Positions 1 to 5,258 of a stretch of DNA of 5,258 nucleotides are shown one piece after another. Within the stretch, counting starts at the first letter, position 1, and every line of letters starts with the position of its first letter. The notes beneath the pieces are model-generated. The model was not told the DNA's origin. It saw nothing but the letters and a program-made list of their open reading frames with translations, and searched no databases. Source of the DNA: Syntrophaceae bacterium (GTDB lineage: Bacteria; Desulfobacterota; Syntrophia; Syntrophales; Smithellaceae); NCBI GenBank assembly GCA_003506745.1, contig DNYQ01000057.1, forward strand, positions 7,693-12,950, read 5' to 3'. The position numbers were made by a program, and so were the translations under genes.

Positions 1-343
1 GCCTGATCAGGTTGAGGACATCTGTAAAAAGCTGGTTGTTGATTTTGCCGGCCGTATCCTCAGCTTCTACGAACCACAAGACGCGCAAAACGGATATTTC
101 GTCGGTAAAAACCGTCAGGGAATTGTTCAAAAGTTTCCATTAATTACAGTTACAGCGTCAATTGTTACGGATGACGGTTCACGCTTTAAGAATCCGTTGG
201 ACATGGCCAGGCTGGTGGCGGAATTAAAAGAATACGCCAAAATGATGCCCGGCAGTAATTATGTCACTGAAAAAGACGTGGAAGAAAGAAAATTATCACA
301 TCCGCAAAATCTGCAAACTACTCTGGAGTTGAGCAAGTGTTAA
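1..343 (+). CDS. GGDEF-like signalling protein, C-terminal fragment
   Basis: Open from the left edge (first full codon at base 2) to TAA at 341-343, giving 113 visible residues, so the N-terminus is missing. The fragment looks like the second half of a GGDEF-type domain from the divergent group in which a 'fY-x2-D-x3-GY' stretch and an 'NRQG' stretch precede the last strands. Visible here are FYEPQDAQNGYF, then KNRQGIVQKFPL, ITVTASIVT, and a closing helix AELKEYAKMMPGSNYV. The GGDEF signature itself would lie just upstream of the window, so I cannot say whether the domain is catalytic (making cyclic di-GMP) or degenerate. In this group such domains often follow a receiver or sensor domain, which is family knowledge and not visible here. 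The last 20 or so residues are polar and look like an unstructured tail. The 3' end overlaps the next gene by 7 bases, which suggests co-translation with the lipoprotein. Family assignment is by eye. Confidence 0.68.
   Translation, partial: PDQVEDICKKLVVDFAGRILSFYEPQDAQNGYFVGKNRQGIVQKFPLITVTASIVTDDGSRFKNPLDMARLVAELKEYAKMMPGSNYVTEKDVEERKLSHPQNLQTTLELSKC
325..328 (+). promoter_or_regulatory. ribosome binding site of the lipoprotein gene
   Basis: GGAG lies 8 bases before the GTG at 337 and inside the end of the upstream gene. It supports the GTG start. The next in-frame ATG (codon 14) would cut away the positively charged start and most of the hydrophobic signal segment. Confidence 0.6.
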
Positions 344-870
344 TCAGAAATAAGATATTGATTTGTTTAATCATTATGGCTGTTATGCTGTCGGGCTGCG
401 CCACAAAAGCGGTCAAAGGCAACAACAAACAGGCAAGGCCGGCGGAAAAATTAAGCAGCATTTTCAGCAAAGAACCGTCGGATAGGGAGCTGTTCGACGA
501 GGCCCTGTCCTATTTAACGAATAACCCGAAAGAGCCGAATTATCATGAAGCAAAAGTCCGGCTGGAAAGGTTGGTGGCGCAATTTCCGGAAAGTAAGTGG
601 GTGGCCGGTGCACAGGCATTAATTTCAACCCTGGACAGGATTTCCGTATTACAGGATGCCTTAACAAGCGAGAAGGTCAAGGCCCATGGCACACAGGTAA
701 GACTGGCAAAAGAAATTGAAGACTTAAGAGGTAACGACAAACAGATAGAAGGAAAATATTCGGCAGAAATCAACAGATTGCAGCAGGAAAACGAGCAGTT
801 AAAGAATGATATCAGACAGTTAAAGAATTTGGAGATTCGTCTGGACAAAAGAGAAAAAATGCTGCGCTGA
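337..870 (+). CDS. coiled-coil outer-membrane lipoprotein (QseG/YbgF-like architecture)
   Basis: This is a 177-residue predicted lipoprotein of unknown exact function. Residues 1-6 carry Arg and Lys, residues 7-18 are strongly hydrophobic, and the lipobox L18-S-G-C21 gives lipidated Cys21. Ala at +2 argues for outer-membrane sorting if the Lol rules apply. Residues about 50-103 form a short helical segment resembling one tetratricopeptide-like unit (DEALSYL, then EAKVRLERLVAQFPESKW, as in YbgF/BamD-like proteins). Residues about 115-172 are charged and heptad-like, with repeated Gln, Glu, Lys and Leu, and should form a long coiled coil in the periplasm. The GTG start overlaps the preceding signalling gene by 7 bases and has a good ribosome binding site. 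Small coiled-coil lipoproteins encoded beside two-component genes (QseG/YfhG type) have this build, so a role linked to envelope signalling is plausible but only inferred. It ends at TGA, 98 bases before the convergent Nudix gene. Confidence 0.8.
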   Translation: MLIRNKILICLIIMAVMLSGCATKAVKGNNKQARPAEKLSSIFSKEPSDRELFDEALSYLTNNPKEPNYHEAKVRLERLVAQFPESKWVAGAQALISTLDRISVLQDALTSEKVKAHGTQVRLAKEIEDLRGNDKQIEGKYSAEINRLQQENEQLKNDIRQLKNLEIRLDKREKMLR

Positions 871-908
871 TGTTAAACGGCGCTACAAAGCGCGGCTCAA
901 TCATATCC

Positions 909-936
909 AGAACAAGGGGTTGCAACCCCTTGTTCT
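909..936. terminator. perfect 28-base palindrome, probable bidirectional terminator
   Basis: The left arm AGAACAAGGGGTTG (909-922) is followed directly by its exact reverse complement (923-936). As RNA it can fold as a GGGGT/ACCCC stem with a TGCA loop. The outer parts are A-rich on the 5' side and T-rich (TTGTTCT) on the 3' side in either direction. It lies between the convergent lipoprotein and Nudix genes, where a terminator shared by both strands is expected. The T tract is interrupted and no longer T run follows, so efficiency is uncertain. A protein-binding site or a dispersed repeat is the alternative. A weaker hairpin (GCGCT, loop ACAA, AGCGC) lies at 880-893. Confidence 0.55.
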
Positions 937-967
937 AAAGGTAGAACGGCAAATGGTGTGAAGTTTC

Positions 968-1507
968 TTAGGAGAAGCTTGTCTGGCCGTTTAAGTAGTT
1001 TTCAGCCAGCATGATGCCCAGAGCCGATTTAGCATCAACCATTTCGCCGTTTTTCATCAATTCAGCCGCCCGGGCGAAGCTGGTGGGAAGCACTTCAATA
1101 AACTCATCTTCATCGGGCGTCAGTGGTTCGTACACAAGATCCTGTGCCAGGAAAAAATACATAAACTCATTGCAGTAGCCGGGAAGCAGGTAGCCCGCGA
1201 AAAGCCGGACAAGCGATCCGGCCCGATAACCTGTTTCTTCGGCCAGTTCCCGTCCCGCGCACTTTTCAGGAGACTCTTTCCCGTGATCCATGGAACCGGC
1301 CGGAATTTCCAAAAGATTTTGTCTGGCCGGGATGCGGAATTGTCGAATCAGCAGCAATTCGTTTTTATCATTAACGGGAATAACGGCCACCGTGGGTTTG
1401 TGTTCGATCCAGCTTTGTCTGGTTGTTTTGCCGTTTTGCAGTAAAACGTTTTCCTCCCAGACGGAAAAAATTTTACATGAGTAAGACAGTTTCTTGTTTT
1501 GCTCCAT
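968..1507 (-). CDS. Nudix hydrolase, ADP-ribose pyrophosphatase type
   Basis: This 179-residue cytoplasmic enzyme probably cleaves ADP-ribose or related nucleoside diphosphate sugars to AMP plus a sugar phosphate. The fold order fits the ADPRase (NudF) group: strand region VAVIPVNDKNELLLIRQFR (40-58), then LLEIPAG (65-71), then the Nudix box from Gly71 to about Gly93 with Glu78, R86-E87-L88, E90-E91 and G93. A LLPGYCNE segment (107-114) follows, at the place where this group has its 'PG...E' loop carrying a conserved acid. Length is normal for the group. The box has six rather than five residues between its first Gly and first Glu (Gly71 to Glu78), a one-residue insertion relative to the standard pattern. 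ATG is at 1505-1507 and the ribosome binding site is weak (a GAGAAAG-like stretch). It lies 17 bases after the thioredoxin gene and is the last gene of the probable operon. Substrate cannot be fixed from sequence; GDP-mannose or other NDP-sugars are alternatives. Confidence 0.88.
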   Translation of the reverse strand: MEQNKKLSYSCKIFSVWEENVLLQNGKTTRQSWIEHKPTVAVIPVNDKNELLLIRQFRIPARQNLLEIPAGSMDHGKESPEKCAGRELAEETGYRAGSLVRLFAGYLLPGYCNEFMYFFLAQDLVYEPLTPDEDEFIEVLPTSFARAAELMKNGEMVDAKSALGIMLAENYLNGQTSFS

Positions 1508-1524
1508 GACGGGACTTTCTCGTT

Positions 1525-2082
1525 TCAGTTTGTTTTAATAATGGCGAGCAGGTGTTTTTCAATTTCCTGTTTGGGCAAGGCGCCCACGAGGCGCTCGACA
1601 AGTCTGCCGTCCCGGAAGAACAGCAGGGTGGGAATGCTGCGAATACCATATTGGGATGCGATGCCCGGGTTTTCGTCCACATTCAGTTTGACGACTTTCA
1701 CGCCATTGACGTAATCCGACGCCAGTTCGTCAATGACTGGCGCAAGGCTTCTGCAGGGACCGCACCAGGGCGCCCAGCAATCGACCAGCACCGATGTTTC
1801 CGTGGTCAGCACTTCCCGGGCAAAGGAATCATCTGTCACGTCAACCGGTTTGATGTTCTGTTTGGCTATGATCAGCGGTTCGCCGCATTTGCCGCAAAGC
1901 GGTTTTGAGTTAAGGCGCTCTTCCGGCATGCGGTTTTTTGTGCCGCACTTCAGACAGCGGATAATCAGTTCGTCCAGAGGAGCATGGCAATTGCCGCACG
2001 TGGGACGACGCTGAAACTTTTGTTGCGGTATGCGATTTTTTGTGCCGCAATTGAGGCAGCGGATGATAATATTGTCCGGCAT
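1525..2082 (-). CDS. trxC: thioredoxin with two tandem N-terminal zinc ribbons (Trx2/TrxC-like)
   Basis: This is a 185-residue dithiol-disulfide oxidoreductase of the cytoplasm. The thioredoxin domain spans about residues 78-185. It has active site W106-C107-G108-P109-C110, the buried acid D101, and the cis-proline loop SIPT (Pro151). E. coli Trx2 (TrxC) carries one CxxC/CxxC zinc ribbon before this domain. Here there are two: Cys9, Cys12, Cys29, Cys32 and Cys43, Cys46, Cys63, Cys66, with identical spacing and a 34-residue period. About 18 of 32 aligned residues match, so this is an internal duplication. An extra Cys102 replaces the usual aromatic residue next to D101. No signal peptide is seen. 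ATG at 2080-2082 is preceded by AAGGA six bases upstream. The gene sits 55 bases after the YbaK-type gene and 17 before the Nudix gene, probably co-transcribed. The symbol is by analogy; zinc binding in both ribbons is inferred from the intact cysteines. Confidence 0.93.
   Translation of the reverse strand: MPDNIIIRCLNCGTKNRIPQQKFQRRPTCGNCHAPLDELIIRCLKCGTKNRMPEERLNSKPLCGKCGEPLIIAKQNIKPVDVTDDSFAREVLTTETSVLVDCWAPWCGPCRSLAPVIDELASDYVNGVKVVKLNVDENPGIASQYGIRSIPTLLFFRDGRLVERLVGALPKQEIEKHLLAIIKTN
1873..2070 (-). repeat. tandem zinc-ribbon duplication inside the thioredoxin gene
   Basis: Two coding units, 1975-2070 (residues 5-36) and 1873-1968 (residues 39-70), are offset by exactly 102 bases. The most conserved block is 20 bases, at 1928-1947 and 2030-2049 on the plus strand, and differs at one position (ATGCGG against ATGCGA, then a shared TTTTTTGTGCCGCA). 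Both encode C-G-T-K-N-R followed by Ile/Met and Pro. The rest has diverged at synonymous and non-synonymous sites, so the duplication is not recent. Confidence 0.85.
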
Positions 2083-2087
2083 AATCG

Positions 2088-2093
2088 TTCCTT
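2088..2093 (-). promoter_or_regulatory. ribosome binding site of the thioredoxin gene
   Basis: Reading the minus strand, AAGGAA precedes the ATG at 2080-2082, with the AAGGA core six bases away. It supports the start that includes the full first zinc ribbon. Confidence 0.55.
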
Positions 2094-2137
2094 AGTCCCT
2101 GGAAGGCATTATCTCTTTTTTTTCATCAGAAGGCAAA

Positions 2138-2620
2138 TTATATCGCAACGCTGACTTTGCCCGGGTTCAGGATGCGAACCAGTTCCGAAGGCGGCATTTT
2201 CGCCAGCAGGCCTCGGGCGCCGGCATTGATCAGAATTTCCGGAAGATCAGCGATGGTCTTCTCCATATAAACAGGCAATGCCTTTTTGGCGCCAAAAGGA
2301 GACGTTCCGCCAACCAGATAGCCGGTATGCCTGTGGGCAACTTCCGGTTTGCAGGGTTTAATAGCCTTGACACCCAAATGTCTCGCCAGCGCCTTGGTGG
2401 AAACTTCCCTGTCCCCGTGCATCAGGATGATCAGAGGCTTGCCCGCATCATCCTCCATCACCAGCGTTTTAATCACACAGTGTTCGTCCACGCCCAGTTT
2501 TTGTGATGAAACTCGTGTGCCGCCATGCTCTTCGTAAGGATAAGTATGCAGCGTAAAATTCGCTGCTGCGGCTTTCAGTGACAGAACAGCTGGAGTGGTT
2601 GGAATCTTTTCCTTTGCCAT
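2138..2620 (-). CDS. ybaK: YbaK/EbsC-type aminoacyl-tRNA deacylase
   Basis: This 160-residue cytoplasmic editing protein belongs to the YbaK/EbsC family, whose best-known members hydrolyse Cys-tRNA(Pro) made in error by prolyl-tRNA synthetase. It matches E. coli YbaK along its whole length. TPAV near the start (9-12) and FTLHTYPYEEHG (22-33) lead to VIKTL with the family's essential lysine as Lys51. The glycine-rich segment GYLVGGTSPFGAKK (100-113) is close to E. coli's GYLVGGISPLGQKK, and GARGLL (134-139) lies near the C-terminus. Length is normal. ATG is at 2618-2620, only 2 bases after the stop of the lysA-type gene. Its ribosome binding site (AAGG) lies in the end of that gene, so translation is probably coupled. 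Related families (ProX, YeaK) edit other mischarged tRNAs, but the glycine motif favours the YbaK branch. The tRNA substrate itself is not visible. Confidence 0.93.
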   Translation of the reverse strand: MAKEKIPTTPAVLSLKAAAANFTLHTYPYEEHGGTRVSSQKLGVDEHCVIKTLVMEDDAGKPLIILMHGDREVSTKALARHLGVKAIKPCKPEVAHRHTGYLVGGTSPFGAKKALPVYMEKTIADLPEILINAGARGLLAKMPPSELVRILNPGKVSVAI

Positions 2621-2622
2621 GT

Positions 2623-3888
2623 TTATACCTTAAATTTTTTCAACCCCTTAAAATCCAGTGTGGCAAAGTAATCTTTTACCGTCTCGGCGCGACGGATGGG
2701 AATAACGGAACCATCTTCTCTTAAGAGCAGCTCGGCCGAACGGAGCTTGCCGTTGTAATTGAAACCCATGGCATAACCGTGCGCGCCCGTGTCGTGAATC
2801 ACCACAATATCACCCGGTTTGAGTCTGGGCAGCATGCGGTCAATGGCGAATTTATCGTTGTTTTCGCAAAGGGAACCGGTGACGTCATACATCACATCAT
2901 GAGGACGCTTCTCTTTTCCCACAACCGTGATGTGATGGTAGGCGCCGTAAAGAGCGGGACGCATCAGATGAGCCATGCAGGCGTCCAGGCCGGCAAATTG
3001 CTTATAGGTATCTTTGATATGCAGAACGCGGGAAACCAGGTAGCCGTAAGGACCGGTAATGTAGCGGCCGCTTTCCGTAAAAATTTTGAGAGGGGGAAAA
3101 CCGTTGGCGACAATGATCTGTTCATATTTTTCCCGAATGCCGCGGGTCATGACCTGCAAGTCAAGGCCCTCCTGTTCCGGCCGGTAGGGAATGCCGAAGC
3201 CGCCACTGAGATTGGCGAATTCAAAACGGATGTTCAGGGCGTGGGACAGTTCGATGATCAGATGAAAAAGAATTTCCGCCGTTTCCACAAAGTAATAGGG
3301 GTCCAGCTCATTGGAGGCGACCATCGTATGGATGCCGAAGCGCCTGATGCCTTTGTCCCGGCAAATGCGATAGCCTTCAAACAACTGTTCGCGCGTGAAT
3401 CCGTATTTGGACTCTTCCGGGTGGCCGATGATAACATTTCCTTTTTTCAAGGGGCCGGGATTGTATCGCAAACAAATCAATTCCGGCAAACCGGCGTGTT
3501 TTTCCAGAAATTTAATGTGCGTGATGTCGTCCAGGTTGATGATGGCGTTCAGTTTCCGGGCTTTGATAAACTCCTCGGCCGGCGTGTCGTTGGAAGAAAA
3601 CATGATGTCTTCGCCGGTGATGCCCGTTTTTTGCGCCAGCATCAGTTCCGCCAGCGAACTGCAATCCGCTCCGAATCCTTCTTTTTTAAGGATTTTCATC
3701 AGATAAGGATTCGGCGCCGCTTTGACAGCGAAAAATTCCTTGAAGCCTTCATTCCAGGCAAATGCTTTTTTAAAAGCGCGGGCGTTTTCGCGAATGGCTT
3801 TCTCATCATACAGGTGAAAAGGCGTCGGGTATTGTTCAAGGATTTTTTCAAGCTGTTTTTTATTCAAGGGCAGCAGTTTTTCCGGCAT
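2623..3888 (-). CDS. lysA: diaminopimelate decarboxylase-type PLP enzyme (divergent LysA subfamily)
   Basis: This 421-residue fold-type III PLP decarboxylase is expected to turn meso-diaminopimelate into lysine plus CO2. It has an N-terminal alanine-racemase-like barrel (about 25-290) and a C-terminal beta domain. Lys56 in FFAVKAAPNP is the PLP lysine. His187 in GIHTM and the glycine loop SGGFGIPY (228-235) fit the cofactor pocket, as does E272-S-G-R. Cys341 in GSLCENND is the cysteine donated to the partner active site of the dimer. Several signatures differ from standard LysA: HTMVASN where HxGSQ-like residues usually stand, CENND for CESxD, and A-H370-G for A-Y-G. I recognise this as a coherent subfamily usually annotated as LysA, so lysine synthesis is likely but a related amino acid substrate is possible. 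ATG is at 3886-3888, with AGGAG 8 bases upstream. It is the first gene of the probable four-gene operon, and its stop is 2 bases before the YbaK-type start. Confidence 0.85.
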   Translation of the reverse strand: MPEKLLPLNKKQLEKILEQYPTPFHLYDEKAIRENARAFKKAFAWNEGFKEFFAVKAAPNPYLMKILKKEGFGADCSSLAELMLAQKTGITGEDIMFSSNDTPAEEFIKARKLNAIINLDDITHIKFLEKHAGLPELICLRYNPGPLKKGNVIIGHPEESKYGFTREQLFEGYRICRDKGIRRFGIHTMVASNELDPYYFVETAEILFHLIIELSHALNIRFEFANLSGGFGIPYRPEQEGLDLQVMTRGIREKYEQIIVANGFPPLKIFTESGRYITGPYGYLVSRVLHIKDTYKQFAGLDACMAHLMRPALYGAYHHITVVGKEKRPHDVMYDVTGSLCENNDKFAIDRMLPRLKPGDIVVIHDTGAHGYAMGFNYNGKLRSAELLLREDGSVIPIRRAETVKDYFATLDFKGLKKFKV

Positions 3889-3896
3889 GCAGACAT

Positions 3897-3901
3897 CTCC
3901 T
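3897..3901 (-). promoter_or_regulatory. ribosome binding site of the lysA-type gene
   Basis: On the minus strand AGGAG stands 8 bases before the ATG at 3886-3888. An ATG inside this stretch, six bases after the AGG, is out of frame, so the annotated start is preferred. Confidence 0.65.
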
Positions 3902-3925
3902 CTGTTTCTTTATCTTTATGAAAAG

Positions 3926-3954
3926 GATTTACGGTAAAATGATAAAATTATCAA
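3926..3954 (-). promoter_or_regulatory. possible sigma70-type promoter of the lysA-type operon
   Basis: On the minus strand TTGATA (3949-3954) and TAAATC (3926-3931) are separated by 17 bases, within the AT-rich gap ahead of lysA. The -35 match is good and the -10 match is poor (3 of 6). The -35 box overlaps a short dyad, TGATAA-AA-TTATCA at 3940-3953, which could be an operator. The gap is AT-rich enough that chance matches are likely. Confidence 0.25.
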
Positions 3955-3985
3955 TGGTATTTTAAAAATCGACGAAGGGATTTGT

Positions 3986-4984
3986 TTATATAAAATAATT
4001 TACGGAAAAATAAATAACGGCGGATATAATGGCGGAAATGGGTATGGTTAAAAGCCAGGCCCAGATGATGTTTCCGGCGACTCCCCAGCGCACGGCGGAA
4101 AGTCTTTTGGTGGAGCCGACACCGACAATGGCGCCGGTGATGGTGTGCGTTGTGCTTACGGGAATACCGGCCACCGTTGCGCCGATGATGGAGCAGGCAG
4201 CGGCCGTCTCGGCGCTGAACCCGCCGATCGGCTGAAGTTTGGTGATTTTGGTGCCCATGGTTTTAACGATCCGCCAGCCGCCAAACATGGTTCCCAGAGA
4301 AATCATCGTATAGCAGGTGATCACGACCCAAATAGGAATATGAAAGGTATCTCCCAGCAGTCCTTTGCTGAAAAGCGCCATGGCGATAATGCCCATGGTT
4401 TTTTGCGCGTCGTTCATGCCGTGCCCCAGGGAATATACGGCGGCGGATAAGAGCTGAAGCTTGCGGAAGAGTTTATCGGATTTGGCCATGTTGGAATGGC
4501 GGCTCAGATTCATGGACAGAATCATAAAGATAAAGCCGAGGGCCATGCCGATGGCCGGTGAGATGAAAATAAAGACGGAGGTTTTAATGATGCCTGACCA
4601 CACCAGCGTTCCTGTTCCGGCTTTGGACACGGCCGCCCCGATTAACCCCCCGATCAGGGCGTGGGAAGAACTGCTGGGGAGTCCGTAATACCAGGTCGTG
4701 ATATTCCAGATAATCGCGCCGCCCAACGCAGACAGAATCACCAGATTATCGACAATATCCAGATGGATGATGCCTTTACCGACAGTGTGGGCTACCGCGG
4801 TGCCGACAAAAAACACGGCGGAAAAATTAAAAAAAGCCGCCCAGATGACAGCATGTTTTGGTGACAGAACGCGCGTGGACACAACCGTGGAGATGGAATT
4901 GGCAGAATCATGAAAACCGTTGAGAAAATCAAAAATCAGCGCAATGGCCACCAGAACAAAAACGAATGCCATGGACTCAAGCAT
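3986..4984 (-). CDS. pit: Pit-family low-affinity inorganic phosphate transporter
   Basis: This 332-residue inner-membrane protein takes up phosphate (as metal-phosphate in studied members) driven by the proton gradient. Both halves of the family's internal duplication are visible: N22-G-F-H-D-S-A-N29 in the first half and GHGMNDAQK (187-195) in the second. Each is followed by a matching loop, GLPSSSSH (101-108) and GIPVSTTH (273-280). Hydrophobic segments cover most of the chain. A charged linker at about 160-176 (SRHSNMAKSDKLFRK) separates the halves. The length matches the short bacterial Pit form rather than the roughly 500-residue E. coli PitA. The chosen ATG (4982-4984) overlaps the end of the DUF47 gene by 8 bases, and AAGGGA lies 12 bases upstream, which is long. 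Met5 (ATG at 4970-4972) is an alternative start. Pairing with DUF47 is typical of Pit loci. Sulfate permease-like relatives exist but the motifs favour phosphate. Confidence 0.93.
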   Translation of the reverse strand: MLESMAFVFVLVAIALIFDFLNGFHDSANSISTVVSTRVLSPKHAVIWAAFFNFSAVFFVGTAVAHTVGKGIIHLDIVDNLVILSALGGAIIWNITTWYYGLPSSSSHALIGGLIGAAVSKAGTGTLVWSGIIKTSVFIFISPAIGMALGFIFMILSMNLSRHSNMAKSDKLFRKLQLLSAAVYSLGHGMNDAQKTMGIIAMALFSKGLLGDTFHIPIWVVITCYTMISLGTMFGGWRIVKTMGTKITKLQPIGGFSAETAAACSIIGATVAGIPVSTTHTITGAIVGVGSTKRLSAVRWGVAGNIIWAWLLTIPISAIISAVIYFSVNYFI

Positions 4985-5258
4985 GTTTCAGGACGATCCC
5001 TTCCACGATGTTGGATACATCTTCACAAACATCAATCGCTTCTTCAATGCGCTCAAAGATTTCCTTCCATTTAATCAGCTCAATGGCGTCTTGTTCTTTG
5101 ATAAAGAGATTGGTGATGATGGTTCTTAAAACGACATCGCCGGCATTTTCCAGGGTATTGATTTCAACACAACCGTCCAGAATCATCTGGGAGTCTTTCA
5201 TGTCTCGCAGGCCATGAACGATTCCCTTGATTTTTTTGATGGCCTGAAAAAGAATTTC
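4977..5258 (-). CDS. DUF47/PhoU-like Pit accessory protein, C-terminal fragment
   Basis: The reading frame stays open to the right edge, so the gene is cut at its 5' end. 93 C-terminal residues are visible of a family that is usually a little over 200 long. An internal ATG at 5199-5201 is not the likely start, because the 19 codons upstream of it continue the family pattern (helix EILFQAIKKIKGIVHGL). The fragment is all-helical, with PhoU-type metal-binding motifs: ENAGD (E37 and D41 of the fragment) and E72-x3-D76-x3-D80 in IEEAIDVCED. ELIKWKEIFE (60-69) is highly typical of DUF47. These cytoplasmic proteins are thought to control the adjacent Pit transporter. The stop TGA (4977-4979) lies inside the start of pit, so the two are probably translated together. 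Confidence 0.88.
   Translation of the reverse strand, partial: EILFQAIKKIKGIVHGLRDMKDSQMILDGCVEINTLENAGDVVLRTIITNLFIKEQDAIELIKWKEIFERIEEAIDVCEDVSNIVEGIVLKHA

Noticed and set aside
543..848. A 101-codon minus-strand open frame opposite the lipoprotein gene
   Set aside because: It is Ser-, Cys- and Phe-rich, as expected for the complement of a Gln/Glu/Lys coiled coil, and it shows no domain.
880..893. GCGCT-ACAA-AGCGC hairpin just after the lipoprotein gene
   Set aside because: A five-pair stem with no T run after it is too weak to call on its own.
1552..2014. Plus-strand open frames opposite the thioredoxin gene
   Set aside because: They lie antisense to a gene with clear motifs, and no family features are seen.
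2779..3921. A 380-codon plus-strand open frame lying opposite the lysA-type gene
   Set aside because: It is almost wholly antisense to a clear enzyme gene. Its translation is rich in Phe, Val, Arg, Gly and His without any recognisable fold, and no separate ribosome binding site or partner was seen. It is best explained as a by-product of codon bias on the other strand.
3940..3953. The AT-rich dyad as a terminator for the pit gene
   Set aside because: The stem would be five A/T-rich pairs around a four-base loop, too weak for an intrinsic terminator, although a few T residues follow on the minus strand.
5199..5201. ATG as the start of a short 74-residue gene before pit
   Set aside because: The frame stays open upstream to the window edge, and those 19 codons fit the DUF47 family, so this Met is internal.

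Overview
The window reads as ordinary chromosomal DNA of moderate GC from a Gram-negative bacterium, most likely a deltaproteobacterium in the broad sense (Desulfobacterota, for example a Syntrophales- or Desulfobacterales-like anaerobe). That placement is inference. It rests on the divergent GGDEF-like domain, the coiled-coil lipoprotein, and the particular diaminopimelate decarboxylase subfamily. There are eight genes, two of them cut by the window edges. No RNA gene, mobile element, CRISPR array or phage gene is visible. No stretch longer than about 100 bases lacks a gene.

Left part, plus strand (1-870): the C-terminal end of a GGDEF-type signalling protein overlaps by 7 bases a GTG-started lipoprotein with an N-terminal helical region and a long C-terminal coiled coil. 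The two look translationally coupled. A 97-base convergent gap (871-967) follows, holding a perfect 28-base palindrome that is probably a two-way terminator.

Middle part, minus strand (read from 3888 down to 968): four closely spaced genes run in the order diaminopimelate decarboxylase (lysA-type), YbaK/EbsC-type aminoacyl-tRNA deacylase, a thioredoxin with two zinc ribbons in front, and a Nudix hydrolase of the ADP-ribose pyrophosphatase type. The gaps are 2, 55 and 17 bases, so this is probably one operon. It joins lysine/peptidoglycan precursor synthesis with three small quality-control functions: mischarged-tRNA clearing, disulfide reduction and nucleotide-sugar clean-up.

Right part, minus strand (read from 5258 down to 3986): the C-terminal part of a DUF47/PhoU-like protein overlaps by 8 bases a low-affinity Pit-type phosphate transporter, the usual phosphate-uptake pair. 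A 97-base AT-rich gap (3889-3985) separates this pair from lysA and probably carries the lysA promoter.

I do not see an undescribed multi-gene system here. The most distinctive item is the thioredoxin whose zinc ribbon is duplicated in tandem with all eight cysteines kept. Lesser points are the altered motifs of the LysA homologue, a one-residue insertion in the Nudix box, and the perfect palindrome.
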